NCBI GenBank assembly: GCA_030831085.1
Contig: JAURLT010000072.1
Location: 1-51,661 of the forward strand
From: Gammaproteobacteria bacterium
Lineage (GTDB): Bacteria; Pseudomonadota; Gammaproteobacteria; Steroidobacterales; Steroidobacteraceae
Length of the DNA: 51,661 bases
Direction: 5' to 3'
Made by a program: the position numbers and the translations under genes. The notes beneath the pieces were generated by a model. That model had not been told where the DNA came from. It saw only the letters and a list, made by a program, of their open reading frames with translations, and ran no database searches. Of this stretch, positions 27,488 through 36,632 are shown piece by piece. Numbering within the stretch: the stretch's first letter is position 1; each line of letters opens with the position of its first letter.

Positions 27488-29851
27488 ATGACCGACCTGA
27501 AGTTGAAGCCACTTCCTTGCGCCATCCTTGCCACGCTTGCGATGGGCGCCATGGCGCCTGCCTACGCCCAGCGCGAGGCCGCCACCGTGATCGAGGAGAT
27601 CACCATCACCGCGCAGAAACGCGAGGAAGCCCTGCAGACGGTGCCGGTGGCCGTTACCGCCCTGGACTCTGCGGCCCTTGAGCGCACCTATGCGCGCGAC
27701 CTGCTGGACGTCACCGACGCCTCGCCCAACCTGATCATCGACCCGATCCTCGGCAACGGCACCGCCGCCATCTCGATTCGTGGCCTGCAGTTGAACGACG
27801 TCGAAAAGTCCTTCGACCCTGCCGTGTCGGTCTACCTCGACGGCGTCTACCTTGCCTCGACCACCGGCGCGCTGCTGCAGATCTGGGACGCCGAGGCGGT
27901 CGAGGTGCTGCGCGGTCCGCAGGGCACGCTGTTCGGCCGTAACACCATCGGTGGCCTGGTCCACGTGCGCCGCAAGAAGCCCAGCGGCGAGTGGGGTGGC
28001 CGAGTCACCCTGACCACCGACGAGTGGGAGCGCTTCGACGCCAACCTGGCGCTGGATTTCCCCTCGATGTTCAACGACACGCTGGCCGTCCGCACCACCC
28101 TGATGATGCAGAGCGGCGGCGGCTACTTCCGCAACGTGTCGCGCAACCGGGACGAGGGCGACACCGACTTCTTCGGCTTCTCGGCATCGCTTCTGTGGAC
28201 TCCCACGGACAACTTCGAGGCGTGGCTGATCGCCGACCTGTTCCGCGACGAGACCCCGACCCGCCCGGTCACCGCGCTGACCCAGCCGGGCGAACTGTTC
28301 TGCGTGCTCGGGCCCACGGCCTGCGGTCGGGGACCGAATGACACCCAGTACCACCTGAAACCCACCACCACCTTCGAGCAGCCGGCCTTTGTGCACACTG
28401 ATGCGCTGACCCTGAACGCTCGATGGGACCTCGACGACAGCAACAGCATTCACGCGGTGGTGGGCTGGCGCGACAGTGACGAGGACGCCTTCCAGGAATT
28501 CGACGGCGTGGCTCTGGATGCCTTCCGCACCAACCGCCCCACTACCGCCGACCAGACCAGCATCGAGCTGCGTTGGCAGGGCGAGTACATGGACGGCAAG
28601 CTGCGTACAGTGCTCGGTGGCTTCTGGTGGGAAAGCGAGTACGAGCTGATCCAGAAGACCACTTCCTACCTGTTCTTCGGCTTCCCCCCGTACGCGCCTG
28701 GCGCCATCACTAGCTCGAACCCGAAGTTCCGGCAGAAGACCGAAACCACCTCCCTGTTCGGGCAAGCGGACTTTGACTTTGCCGACCGCTGGACGTTGAC
28801 GGTAGGTGGCCGTTACAACAAGGACGACAAGCAGGCTTGCGGCGCCCGCGGCTTCGGCTTCTTCGGTGTGGGCGACGTCGTGTTGGCGTCCTATGGCAAG
28901 GAGGGCTATGCCTACTGCGGCGATTCCACCGTTCCCTACCTCAGCGAATACACCGACCCGGTCACCGGCGCCGCCCTCGTTCAGGACGGCGACGAAAGCT
29001 GGAATTCCTTCACGCCCAAGGTCAGCCTGACCTACGCGCTGGACAACGGCATCGCTTACGCATCCTATTCCGAGGGCTTCAAGGCGGGTGGCTTCAACGG
29101 CCGCTCGACCGCACCGAACTCCCTCGGCCCCTACGATCCGGAAGAGGTGAAGACCATCGAGGTGGGCGCCAAGACCACCTGGATGGACCAGCGCCTGCAG
29201 TTCAACGTGGCGGCCTTCACCACCGACTACACCGACAAGCAGGAAGACGTGGTCTTCCCGGATCCGGATTTCGTGACCGTGACCATCGTGCAGAACGCCG
29301 CCTCGGCGACCATCTCCGGCCTCGAGGCCGAACTGGTGGCCATTCCGGTGGACGGCCTCACGCTGAACGCGTCGGTAGGCCTGCTGGACGCCAAGTACGA
29401 CAAGTGGATCATTCCGGATACGGCCGGCAACCCCACGGACAAGAGCGACCTGCCCTTGCGTCGCGCGCCGGACGTGACCCTGCAATTCGGTGCCACCTAC
29501 GAGAAGGCTCTCGGCAATGGCTACCTGGTCTTCAACACCACCTACAACTGGCGTGACGACTACTGGGTAATCGGCAATTCCAGCAACACGCAGCCGGGCA
29601 ACCCGGGCTTCAATCCGTCCTACGGCATCCTCGATGCAGCGGTGTCCTACGAAACGGACAACTGGCGCGTGTCGCTGTACGGCAAGAACCTGGCGGACGA
29701 GCATTACTGGCTGCACGTGCTGGACGTGGGTGCCAGCTACGCGGCCACCTCGGCCACCGATCCAACGCCGGTGTACTTCCCCGGCCTGTGGACCTTCGGC
29801 ACGCTCAGCCCGCCGCGCACCTTCGGCCTGGAAGTCGACTTCAAGTTCTAA
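27488..29851 (+). CDS. TonB-dependent outer-membrane receptor
   Basis: Outer-membrane active importer of 787 aa. A signal peptide (residues 1-27, cleaved after AYA) is followed by a TonB-box-like EEITITAQKREE. The plug domain has VPVAVTALD, ISIRGLQL and VEVLRGPQGTLFGRNTIGG, and the 22-strand barrel ends in a terminal Phe (LEVDFKF). This subtype is abundant in sphingomonads and related degraders, where it takes up hydrophobic or complex organics and not only siderophores. Its location beside the oxidative gene set suggests it imports the pathway substrate. A strong terminator follows directly. Confidence 0.93.
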   Translation: MTDLKLKPLPCAILATLAMGAMAPAYAQREAATVIEEITITAQKREEALQTVPVAVTALDSAALERTYARDLLDVTDASPNLIIDPILGNGTAAISIRGLQLNDVEKSFDPAVSVYLDGVYLASTTGALLQIWDAEAVEVLRGPQGTLFGRNTIGGLVHVRRKKPSGEWGGRVTLTTDEWERFDANLALDFPSMFNDTLAVRTTLMMQSGGGYFRNVSRNRDEGDTDFFGFSASLLWTPTDNFEAWLIADLFRDETPTRPVTALTQPGELFCVLGPTACGRGPNDTQYHLKPTTTFEQPAFVHTDALTLNARWDLDDSNSIHAVVGWRDSDEDAFQEFDGVALDAFRTNRPTTADQTSIELRWQGEYMDGKLRTVLGGFWWESEYELIQKTTSYLFFGFPPYAPGAITSSNPKFRQKTETTSLFGQADFDFADRWTLTVGGRYNKDDKQACGARGFGFFGVGDVVLASYGKEGYAYCGDSTVPYLSEYTDPVTGAALVQDGDESWNSFTPKVSLTYALDNGIAYASYSEGFKAGGFNGRSTAPNSLGPYDPEEVKTIEVGAKTTWMDQRLQFNVAAFTTDYTDKQEDVVFPDPDFVTVTIVQNAASATISGLEAELVAIPVDGLTLNASVGLLDAKYDKWIIPDTAGNPTDKSDLPLRRAPDVTLQFGATYEKALGNGYLVFNTTYNWRDDYWVIGNSSNTQPGNPGFNPSYGILDAAVSYETDNWRVSLYGKNLADEHYWLHVLDVGASYAATSATDPTPVYFPGLWTFGTLSPPRTFGLEVDFKF

Positions 29852-29873
29852 GTCGAACCAGCGTGGCAAACGG

Positions 29874-29905
29874 GGCCGCGGGCATCACCCGCGGCCTCTT
29901 TTTTT
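29874..29905 (+). terminator. Rho-independent terminator after the TonB receptor gene
   Basis: A perfect 9-bp stem GGCCGCGGG/CCCGCGGCC (29874-29882 and 29888-29896) with loop CATCA is followed by TCTTTTTTT. The U-tract abuts the GGAGG ribosome site (29906-29910) of the next gene, so read-through past this terminator would be the source of that gene's mRNA unless a promoter lies within it. Confidence 0.9.
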
Positions 29906-29915
29906 GGAGGCCCCC

Positions 29916-30209
29916 ATGAGAGTCAATCACCTGGTCGTCATCAAGTTCCGCGAAGGCGTGGACGAAACCCGCATCGCCTCGCACCTGGCGGCGCTGGCAG
30001 GCTTGCGTGTGAAGATGCCGGAGCTGATCGTAGATCTGTCGCTGGGGCGCAATTTCACCGACCGCGCCGCAGGCTACACCCATGCAGTCACCGTGACGCT
30101 GGCCAATCGGGAGGCGCTGCCCATCTACCTGCAGCACCCCGAACATCAGGCGGTGGCCGCTGGCCTGCGCGCCGACGCAGATTACCTGGTGCTGGACTAC
30201 GAATTCTGA
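29916..30209 (+). CDS. Dabb (stress-responsive alpha/beta barrel) domain protein
   Basis: Small dimeric ferredoxin-fold protein of 97 aa starting MRVNHLVVIKFREGVDETRI, with the Dabb hallmarks HLVVIKF and the later YTHAVTVTL and LPIYLQHPEHQAVA. Family members include stress proteins and polyketide cyclases; the exact role is unknown. The start has a GGAGG site 5 nt upstream. The gene sits directly behind the receptor terminator and overlaps the convergent CoxE-like gene by 13 nt. Confidence 0.85.
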   Translation: MRVNHLVVIKFREGVDETRIASHLAALAGLRVKMPELIVDLSLGRNFTDRAAGYTHAVTVTLANREALPIYLQHPEHQAVAAGLRADADYLVLDYEF

Positions 30210-31348
30210 CGGCGGCCGAGCAGGCGCCCCAGATCCAACAGAGAATCGACGTTATGCGCGGCCTGGCGCAGGGATGCGTGCCGCTCGATCACGGCCGCGC
30301 CCGCGGCCAGGGGCTGGTAGGAGGCACTGCGCAGCAGCGGGTTCAACCAGACAAGTTGGTGAGCGAGGCGCCCCAGCCTGCCGAGCTCCGCTTCCAGTAA
30401 CTCCGGGGGCCCACGCTCGAGCCCGTCCGACAAGAGCAGCACCCACGCGCCACGGGACAACACGCGCCGCGACCACTGCCGGTTGAACTCGGCCAGACAG
30501 TCACCGAGGCGGGTACCCCCGTCCCAGTCGCCGACCACGCTGGTCACCCCGGCGAGCGCCAGGTCGGGGTCACTCACGCGCAGCACGCGGGTGATGCGCG
30601 TCAGGCGGGTGGCGAAGGTGAAGGCCTCCAGACCCCCGCCGCGGCGGCGCAAGGCGTGGGCAAAGTGCAGGAACATCCTCGAATAAGCTGCCATCGAGCC
30701 GGAAACGTCCATGATCAGCACCCAATCCCGGGGTTTTTCGACGAGCCGCCGATGGCGTGGCACGAACTCCCGCCCGGCGCGGGAGGCCCGCAACATGGCC
30801 CGCAGGTCGAGTTGTTGACCCAGGGCATCCTGCTGGTGGCGGCGGGTCAAGCGGGTGGCATCCCGGGGCATGGCCTGTCGTAACAGGTCCCGCGCCGCCT
30901 CGAGCTCGGCGGCGCTCATCTGCTCGAAATCCTTGCGCCTGAGCACTTCGCTATCGGAGGCGGTGCCGCTGGCATCGGTTTGCTCGACCTCGCGACGCTC
31001 CAGTCGGCGCACCTCCCCGACCGCGAGCAGCGCCTGGGCCAGGCGCTTCATGGCCGGCGCAGGCCCGGCCAGCGGCGAGCGCGGCAGCAATGGTCGGGTA
31101 TCCCGCGGCAGGTTCAGTTCGGCCGGAAACAGGGCATCGAACAGCGCGTCGAACAACTCGAAGTCACCAGGGTCGTGCACCAGGCTGCAGCGCAGGGCGG
31201 CATGCACGTCAGTGCGGCGGGTCAGTTCACAAGCGCCGAGGGCGCGGGTGGCCAACAATAGCGAGTCGGTGCCCAGTTTCACCCCGCCGGCGCGCAGCGC
31301 CGTCGCCAACCGGGGCAGGCTGCGCAGCTCGGAAACGGCGGCGGCCAT
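30197..31348 (-). CDS. coxE: CoxE-like VWA-domain protein
   Basis: Works with the CoxD/MoxR ATPase in maturation of CoxL-type molybdenum hydroxylases. ATG 31348 gives 383 aa, 2 nt after the MoxR stop; the longer frame reads into MoxR. The C-terminal half is a von Willebrand A domain with an intact MIDAS: LIMDVSGSM, the Thr of GGTRLGDCL and the Asp of LLLSDGLERG. The Arg-rich middle region (TRLTRRHQQDALGQQLDLR) is typical of CoxE. It is the last gene of the leftward coxG-S-M-D-E unit. Confidence 0.88.
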   Translation of the reverse strand: MAAAVSELRSLPRLATALRAGGVKLGTDSLLLATRALGACELTRRTDVHAALRCSLVHDPGDFELFDALFDALFPAELNLPRDTRPLLPRSPLAGPAPAMKRLAQALLAVGEVRRLERREVEQTDASGTASDSEVLRRKDFEQMSAAELEAARDLLRQAMPRDATRLTRRHQQDALGQQLDLRAMLRASRAGREFVPRHRRLVEKPRDWVLIMDVSGSMAAYSRMFLHFAHALRRRGGGLEAFTFATRLTRITRVLRVSDPDLALAGVTSVVGDWDGGTRLGDCLAEFNRQWSRRVLSRGAWVLLLSDGLERGPPELLEAELGRLGRLAHQLVWLNPLLRSASYQPLAAGAAVIERHASLRQAAHNVDSLLDLGRLLGRRQNS

Positions 31349-31350
31349 GC

Positions 31351-32256
31351 TCAGCGACCGGGGGTGCCGAGCTCGCTGGCAAGCGCCTCGCGCACCGTGC
31401 CGAGGTCTTCCTCGTACTTGAGCAACACGCCGAGGGTCTCGTCGATCACCTCGTCGGTAAGCACATGTGCACCCAGGGCCACCACCGCACGGGCCCAATC
31501 GATGCTCTCGGCGACGCCCGGCGCCTTGTACAGTTTGCGCTGACGCAGCTTCTGCACGAACTGGACAATGGCAGCGGCCAGAGCCTCGCCGGCTTCAGGC
31601 GCGCGGGATTTAAGGATGGCCAGCTCGCGGGCCGCATCCGGATACTCCAGCCAGTGATACAGGCAGCGGCGCTTCAGGGCGTCGTGGATCTCGCGGGTCC
31701 GATTGGAAGTGAGGATGACGATGGGCGGAACGGCTGCCCTCACCACGCCAAGCTCCGGCACCGAGACCTGGTAGTCGGAGAGCAACTCAAGGAGGAAGGC
31801 CTCGAAGGGTTCGTCAGCCCGGTCGATCTCATCGATCAGCAGTACCGGCGGGCCTTCCGGATGCGGCTCCAGGGCCCGCAGCAGCGGGCGGCGCAGCAGG
31901 AAACGCGGGTCGAAGACGCCGCGGGTCAGTGCTTCCCGGGAGCCCGCCTCGCCGGAGGCTTCGGCTAGGCGCAGTTCGAGGATCTGGCGCAGATAGTCCC
32001 ACTCGTAGACTGCGGAGGCCACGTCCAGGCCCTCGTAGCACTGCAGGCGGATCAACTCGCGTCCCAGGGACGCGGCCAGCGCGCGGGCGACCTCGGTCTT
32101 GCCCACCCCGGCCTCGCCCTCCAGCAGCAACGGTCGCTGCAGGGACAGGGCCAGGTGGACCACCACACCCAGCCGCCGATCGGCCAGGTAACCCTCACCC
32201 GCCAGGAGCGCGAGCGAGTCGTCGACGGAATGGGGCGAGGTGACGCCGCCCGGCAT
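31351..32256 (-). CDS. coxD: MoxR/CoxD-type AAA+ ATPase
   Basis: AAA+ ATPase that in the CO dehydrogenase system assembles the active-site metal-sulfur cluster together with CoxE. The 301-aa protein has Walker A LLEGEAGVGKTEVARAL, Walker B VLLIDEIDRADEPF, sensor 1 ILTSNRTREIHDALKRRC and a C-terminal lid. ATG 32256 overlaps the coxM stop (TGATG); a TTG one codon earlier is possible. The pairing with a VWA protein and a CoxL-type hydroxylase defines its role. Confidence 0.9.
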   Translation of the reverse strand: MPGGVTSPHSVDDSLALLAGEGYLADRRLGVVVHLALSLQRPLLLEGEAGVGKTEVARALAASLGRELIRLQCYEGLDVASAVYEWDYLRQILELRLAEASGEAGSREALTRGVFDPRFLLRRPLLRALEPHPEGPPVLLIDEIDRADEPFEAFLLELLSDYQVSVPELGVVRAAVPPIVILTSNRTREIHDALKRRCLYHWLEYPDAARELAILKSRAPEAGEALAAAIVQFVQKLRQRKLYKAPGVAESIDWARAVVALGAHVLTDEVIDETLGVLLKYEEDLGTVREALASELGTPGR

Positions 32257-33047
32257 CAACGCGCCAGGGCAGCTGCGACGGCGCGCTTCGCCATCACCGG
32301 CACCAGGCTCGCACGATAGTCGGCCGAACCGTGCAGGTCCTGGTTGTAGCCGTCACCGGAGACAGTCAGGCCCGCCAGCGACTCCACCGCGAAAGACTTC
32401 TGCAGGGCGTCCTCGAAGGCGGTGAGCCGGAATGCACAGGCGGCCGCACCGGTGACTGCCACCCGCACGCCGGCCGCCGTCTCGGCCACGAACACGCCCA
32501 CCATGGCGTAACGGGAGGCCGGGCTCGGAAACTTGACGTAGGCGGCGCGCCTGGCCACCGGGAACTTCACGCGGACGATCAGTTCACCCGGCTCGAGCGC
32601 GGTGGAGAACATACCGGTGATGAAATCGTCCCCGGCGATGTCGCGTCGGTCGGTGACCACGGTGCCGCCCAGGGCCAGCAACGCACCCGGGTAGTCCGCC
32701 GCAGGGTCGTTGTTGGCCAGCGAGCCGCCGAGGGTGCCACGGTTGCGAACCAGCGGATCACCGATGCCACCGGCAAGCTCGGCCAGCGCCGGGATCAGGC
32801 GCCTGACTTCAGCCGAGGCGGCGACCTCGGCGTGACGGGTCATGGCCCCGATGACCACGGCGGCGGATTCCGCCTGGATACCGGTGAGGTCCTTCAGCCC
32901 GGACAGGTCGATCAGCTTATCCGGACTGGTCAGGCGCAACTTCATCGAGGGCAGCAGGGTCATGCCACCGGCCAGGTAGTTGCCCGTGGCGCTTTCACCC
33001 ACTGCAGCAGCCAGGTCACGGGGGCGTAGATATTCAAACGGGTGCAT
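32256..33047 (-). CDS. coxM: FAD-binding medium subunit of molybdenum hydroxylase (CoxM)
   Basis: Carries FAD that passes electrons from the 2Fe-2S subunit to the acceptor. The 263-aa protein begins MHPFEYLRPRDLAAAVGE. It has the two FAD-phosphate motifs, AGGMTLLPSMKLRL and RNRGTLGGSLANNDPAADYPG, then a CO_deh_flav_C domain. It lies 12 nt after coxS and is coupled to the MoxR gene. Confidence 0.92.
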   Translation of the reverse strand: MHPFEYLRPRDLAAAVGESATGNYLAGGMTLLPSMKLRLTSPDKLIDLSGLKDLTGIQAESAAVVIGAMTRHAEVAASAEVRRLIPALAELAGGIGDPLVRNRGTLGGSLANNDPAADYPGALLALGGTVVTDRRDIAGDDFITGMFSTALEPGELIVRVKFPVARRAAYVKFPSPASRYAMVGVFVAETAAGVRVAVTGAAACAFRLTAFEDALQKSFAVESLAGLTVSGDGYNQDLHGSADYRASLVPVMAKRAVAAALAR

Positions 33048-33059
33048 GGGTCAGGCTCC

Positions 33060-33545
33060 TCAGGCTGCCGCCGTGTCGCCGCGCAGCTTCGCGGCGGCCG
33101 TCGCCACCGCGCGCACGATGTTCTGGTAACCAGTGCAACGGCAGATGTTGCCCTCCAGCCCGTGACGGATCTCCGGCTCGGTGGGGTTCGGGTTGCGCTG
33201 CAGCAGGTCGACCGCCGACATGATCATGCCCGGCGTGCAAAATCCACACTGCAGGCCGTGGCACTCGCGGAAGGCCTCTTGGACTGGATGCAGGGTACTC
33301 CCCTGGGCGAGACCCTCAATGGTGGTCACGCTCGAGCCCTCGGCCTGGACCGCCAGCATGGTGCAGCTTTTCACCGCGCACCCGTCGACATGCACCACGC
33401 ACGCACCGCACTGGCTGGTGTCGCAGCCGACGTGGGTACCGGTCAGCTTCAGGTGCTGACGTAGCAGCTCCACCAGCAGGGTGCGCGGGTCGACCGCCGC
33501 ACTGACCGCCTTGCCATTCACCTGCAGGGATACCTCTACCGTCAT
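33060..33545 (-). CDS. coxS: 2Fe-2S small subunit of molybdenum hydroxylase (CoxS)
   Basis: Transfers electrons from the molybdenum centre to FAD through two 2Fe-2S clusters. In the 161-aa protein, Cys41, Cys46, Cys49 and Cys61 form the plant-ferredoxin-type cluster (CDTSQCGAC). Cys100, Cys103, Cys135 and Cys137 (CGFC and CRC) form the helical-domain cluster. All eight ligands are present. The gene is between coxG and coxM in the leftward unit. Confidence 0.95.
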   Translation of the reverse strand: MTVEVSLQVNGKAVSAAVDPRTLLVELLRQHLKLTGTHVGCDTSQCGACVVHVDGCAVKSCTMLAVQAEGSSVTTIEGLAQGSTLHPVQEAFRECHGLQCGFCTPGMIMSAVDLLQRNPNPTEPEIRHGLEGNICRCTGYQNIVRAVATAAAKLRGDTAAA

Positions 33546-33588
33546 GCTCCCGACCTCCTCCTGACGCCGCCGTTGCCGGTCAACCGGC

Positions 33589-34167
33589 TCAGGCCATGCC
33601 CTTGATCAGCCACAACACTAGCAGGACTGCCCCGCCTATGCCCACCCAGCGCAGCCAGCCGGCCGGGGACCCGGGCTCGGGCGCAGCCGCGCCTTCTGCC
33701 CCTTCGCCCCCGGGCGGGACGGCTACGGCCCCGGCATCGACCTGGCGGGCAAAGGCCTCGAAGAACTGGTCAGCCAGCTGCCGCGTGGCGCCCTCGACCA
33801 GGCGCGAACCAAGTTGGGCCAGCTTGCCGCCCAGTTGCATGGTGGCGCTGTAGCGCAGCAGGGTACCCCCCTCCTCCTCGGCAAGAGAAACCTTGGCCGA
33901 GCCCTTGCCGAAACCAACGGCCGCTTTGCCCTCTCCGCTTAATGTATACCCCGTTGGTGGGTCGATGTCCGAGAGGGTCAGCCGGGTGCCAAAGGCGGCC
34001 TTGACCGGCCCGAGCTGGGCCTGGATCCGCCCCTCGATCTCGGTGTCACTCAAGCGGGTCAGTTCCTGGCAGCCAGGGATGCAGCCCTTGAGGATCTCGA
34101 CGTCGTTAAGTGCCGCCCACACGGCCTCGCGGGGGGCGCCGATGCGATATTCGCCTTCGATGGCCAT
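33589..34167 (-). CDS. coxG: CoxG-like SRPBCC protein with C-terminal membrane anchor
   Basis: Membrane-recruitment/quinone-linked accessory protein of CoxL-type hydroxylases. ATG 34167 with an AGGAGGGG ribosome site gives 192 aa. The N-terminal SRPBCC (START-like) domain begins [20 protein letters not shown] and includes [12 protein letters not shown] Pro/Gly/Ala-rich linker leads to a single C-terminal helix, [17 protein letters not shown], that should anchor it to the inner membrane. It is the first gene of the leftward unit and divergent from coxL. Confidence 0.88.
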   Translation of the reverse strand: MAIEGEYRIGAPREAVWAALNDVEILKGCIPGCQELTRLSDTEIEGRIQAQLGPVKAAFGTRLTLSDIDPPTGYTLSGEGKAAVGFGKGSAKVSLAEEEGGTLLRYSATMQLGGKLAQLGSRLVEGATRQLADQFFEAFARQVDAGAVAVPPGGEGAEGAAAPEPGSPAGWLRWVGIGGAVLLVLWLIKGMA

Positions 34168-34243
34168 GGACCCCTCCTGGAGCCAGTTTGCAGAATCCGA
34201 TGGTACTATGAGGTCGTCTTGAAGTTCGACCCAGGGAGCACGC

Positions 34244-36625
34244 ATGAGCAGCACGGGAATCGGGCAGTCGGTACCGCGACTGGAAGATCAGCGCTTCATC
34301 ACCGGCCGCGGCAACTACACCGACGACATGTCCCGGTCGGGCGAGGTTCATGCCTACCTGGTTCGCTCCCCCGTCGCGCACGGCACGTTGCGCAAAGTCG
34401 GCGTCGAGGCGGCGGCTGCCGCGCCAGGTGTCATCGGCGTGTTCACCGGCGCCGACCTCAAGGCCGATGGCGTTGGCGACCTGCCCTGCGGCTGGCTGGT
34501 CAAGAACATCGACGGAAGGCCGATGTTCGCGCCCCCTCATCCGGTCGTCGCCGTCGATCGCGTCCGCTACGTCGGTGACCCGGTGGCGGTGATCGTGGCC
34601 GAGACCGCCTGGCAGGCCCGCGAGGCCGCCGACCTCATCGACTTGGACATCGAAGACCTGCCGGTGGTGGCCGACATCGAGCACGCCATCGCCGCAGGCG
34701 CCCCGGAGCTGTACGAAGGCGCCCCACGCAACCAGATCTTCCACTGGGAGATTGGCGACCAATCGGCGGTCGAGCAGGCCTTCGCCAAGGCCGAGCACGT
34801 GTCCAGGCTGGACCTGGTCAACAACCGGCTGGTCGCCAACGCGATGGAGCCACGAAGTGCCATCGGCGAGTACGACGTCGGCAAGCAGGAATTCACCCTC
34901 TGGCTGTCCTCCCAGAACCCCCATGTAGCCCGCATCCTGCTGGCCACCGTCACCCTGCAGGTCCCCGAGCACAAGGTCCGGGTCATTTCCAACGACGTCG
35001 GCGGGGGCTTTGGTTCCAAGGCCTTTCATTACAACGAGGAGGTCGTCGTGTTGTGGGCGGCGCGGCGCCTCGGTCGTCCGGTTCGTTGGACGGCCGATCG
35101 CAGCGAGGCCTTCCTGAGCGACCGCCACGGTCGCGACCACCGCACCCACGTGGAACTTGCCACCACCCGCGAGGGCCGCTTCCTGGCGCTCAGGGTCAGC
35201 ACCATCGCCAATATGGGCGCGTACTACTCCACCTTCGGTCCGGCCATTCCCACCTACTACTACGCCACCCTGCTCTCAGGCACTTACGTGATCCCGGCCG
35301 CCTATTGCGACGTGCAGGGCGTGGTCACCAATACGGTCCCGGTCGATGCCTACCGTGGCGCCGGTCGCCCCGAGGCTGCCTACGTGATCGAGCGCATCGT
35401 GGAGCAGGCCGCACACGACCTCGGCATCGACCCGGCCGAACTGCGCCGGCGCAATTTCATCCAGCCGGATGCCTTTCCCTACAAGACACCGTTCGGTTCG
35501 GAGTACGACTCCGGCAATTATCCGGAAGTGCTCGACAAGGCCTTGGCGCTATCGGATTACGCTGGCTTCGAATCGAGGCGCAAGGCGTCGGCCGCGAACG
35601 GCAAGCTGCGGGGCGTGGGTTTCTCCAGCTACGTGGAGGCCTGCGGCGCCGGCCCCTCCAAGCTGGTCATGGCCGCCGGCGGCGGCAGCGGCATGTTCGA
35701 ATCGGCCACCATCCGGGTGTCGGCCACCTCTTCGGTGACGGTCCTCACCGGCACTCACTCACACGGGCAGGGTCATGAGACCGTGTTCGCGCAACTGGTC
35801 AGCGACAAGCTCGGCATCCCCATGCAGAACGTCGAGGTGGTCCATGGCGATACCGGCCGCACCCCCTTCGGCCTCGGCACGGTGGGCTCACGCTCCCTTG
35901 CACTCGGCGGCTCGGCCATGATCCGCGCGCTCGACAAGGTCATCGCCAAGGGCAAGAAGATCGCGGCCCATGTGCTGGAGGCTGCGGAGGGCGACATCAC
36001 CTTCGACCAGGGACGCTTCTCGGTGGTGGGCACAGACCGCGGCATCTCCTTCCCCGAGCTGGCCTTCGTGGCCCACGCGCCGGCGCAGTTTCCTACCGAT
36101 GAAATCGAGCCGGGGCTTGAGGAGACGGCCTTCTTCGATCCCGCCAACTTCACGTTCCCGCAAGGCGTGCACATCTGCGAAGTGGAGATCGATCCGGAAA
36201 CCGGCGTCACCGAGGTGGCGAAGTACTCCGTGGTGGACGACTTCGGCAACATCATCAACCCGATGATCGTCGAGGGTCAGGTGCATGGCGGTACCGTGCA
36301 GGGCATCGGTCAGGCGCTCTACGAGAACTGTGTCTACGACCCGGACAGCGCCCAGCTGCTGTCGGGCACGCTAATGGACTACTGCCTGCCGCGCGCTGGC
36401 GACGTGCCCAACTTCGAACTCGACTACGTGGTGACGCCCTCGCCGCACAACCTGCTGGGGGTCAAGGGCTGCGGAGAAGCCGGCGCCATCGCAGCGCCAC
36501 CTGCGGTGATGAACGCCGTGCTGCACGCGCTCAGGCCGATGGGCGTCGAGAAGATCGACATGCCGGCCACACCGCACCGGGTCTGGCTGGCGATCCAGGC
36601 GGCCGGCAAGGGCGCGGCCGCCTGA
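34244..36625 (+). CDS. Form II CoxL-type molybdenum hydroxylase large subunit
   Basis: Molybdenum-molybdopterin catalytic subunit of a xanthine oxidase-family hydroxylase, 793 aa. The active-site loop reads AYRGAGR (residues 369-375). It is the form II signature, not the AYXCSFR of true CO dehydrogenase, so CO is not the expected substrate; members hydroxylate aldehydes, N-heterocycles or similar carbons. The catalytic Glu is Glu745 in GCGEAGAIAAP. The start MSSTGIGQSVPRLEDQRFITGRGNY is typical. It is transcribed away from coxGSMDE across 76 nt. Its stop is 7 nt from the convergent PQQ dehydrogenase stop. Confidence 0.92.
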   Translation: MSSTGIGQSVPRLEDQRFITGRGNYTDDMSRSGEVHAYLVRSPVAHGTLRKVGVEAAAAAPGVIGVFTGADLKADGVGDLPCGWLVKNIDGRPMFAPPHPVVAVDRVRYVGDPVAVIVAETAWQAREAADLIDLDIEDLPVVADIEHAIAAGAPELYEGAPRNQIFHWEIGDQSAVEQAFAKAEHVSRLDLVNNRLVANAMEPRSAIGEYDVGKQEFTLWLSSQNPHVARILLATVTLQVPEHKVRVISNDVGGGFGSKAFHYNEEVVVLWAARRLGRPVRWTADRSEAFLSDRHGRDHRTHVELATTREGRFLALRVSTIANMGAYYSTFGPAIPTYYYATLLSGTYVIPAAYCDVQGVVTNTVPVDAYRGAGRPEAAYVIERIVEQAAHDLGIDPAELRRRNFIQPDAFPYKTPFGSEYDSGNYPEVLDKALALSDYAGFESRRKASAANGKLRGVGFSSYVEACGAGPSKLVMAAGGGSGMFESATIRVSATSSVTVLTGTHSHGQGHETVFAQLVSDKLGIPMQNVEVVHGDTGRTPFGLGTVGSRSLALGGSAMIRALDKVIAKGKKIAAHVLEAAEGDITFDQGRFSVVGTDRGISFPELAFVAHAPAQFPTDEIEPGLEETAFFDPANFTFPQGVHICEVEIDPETGVTEVAKYSVVDDFGNIINPMIVEGQVHGGTVQGIGQALYENCVYDPDSAQLLSGTLMDYCLPRAGDVPNFELDYVVTPSPHNLLGVKGCGEAGAIAAPPAVMNAVLHALRPMGVEKIDMPATPHRVWLAIQAAGKGAAA

Positions 36626-36632
36626 GCCCGGG

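Noticed and set aside
27449-29869. Long open frame of about 800 codons antisense to the TonB receptor gene
   Set aside because: GC-rich third-position shadow of a clear receptor gene; its translation shows no domain and no ribosome site.
34244-36625. True aerobic CO dehydrogenase
   Set aside because: Active-site loop is AYRGAGR, not AYXCSFR, so it belongs to form II of other or unknown substrate.
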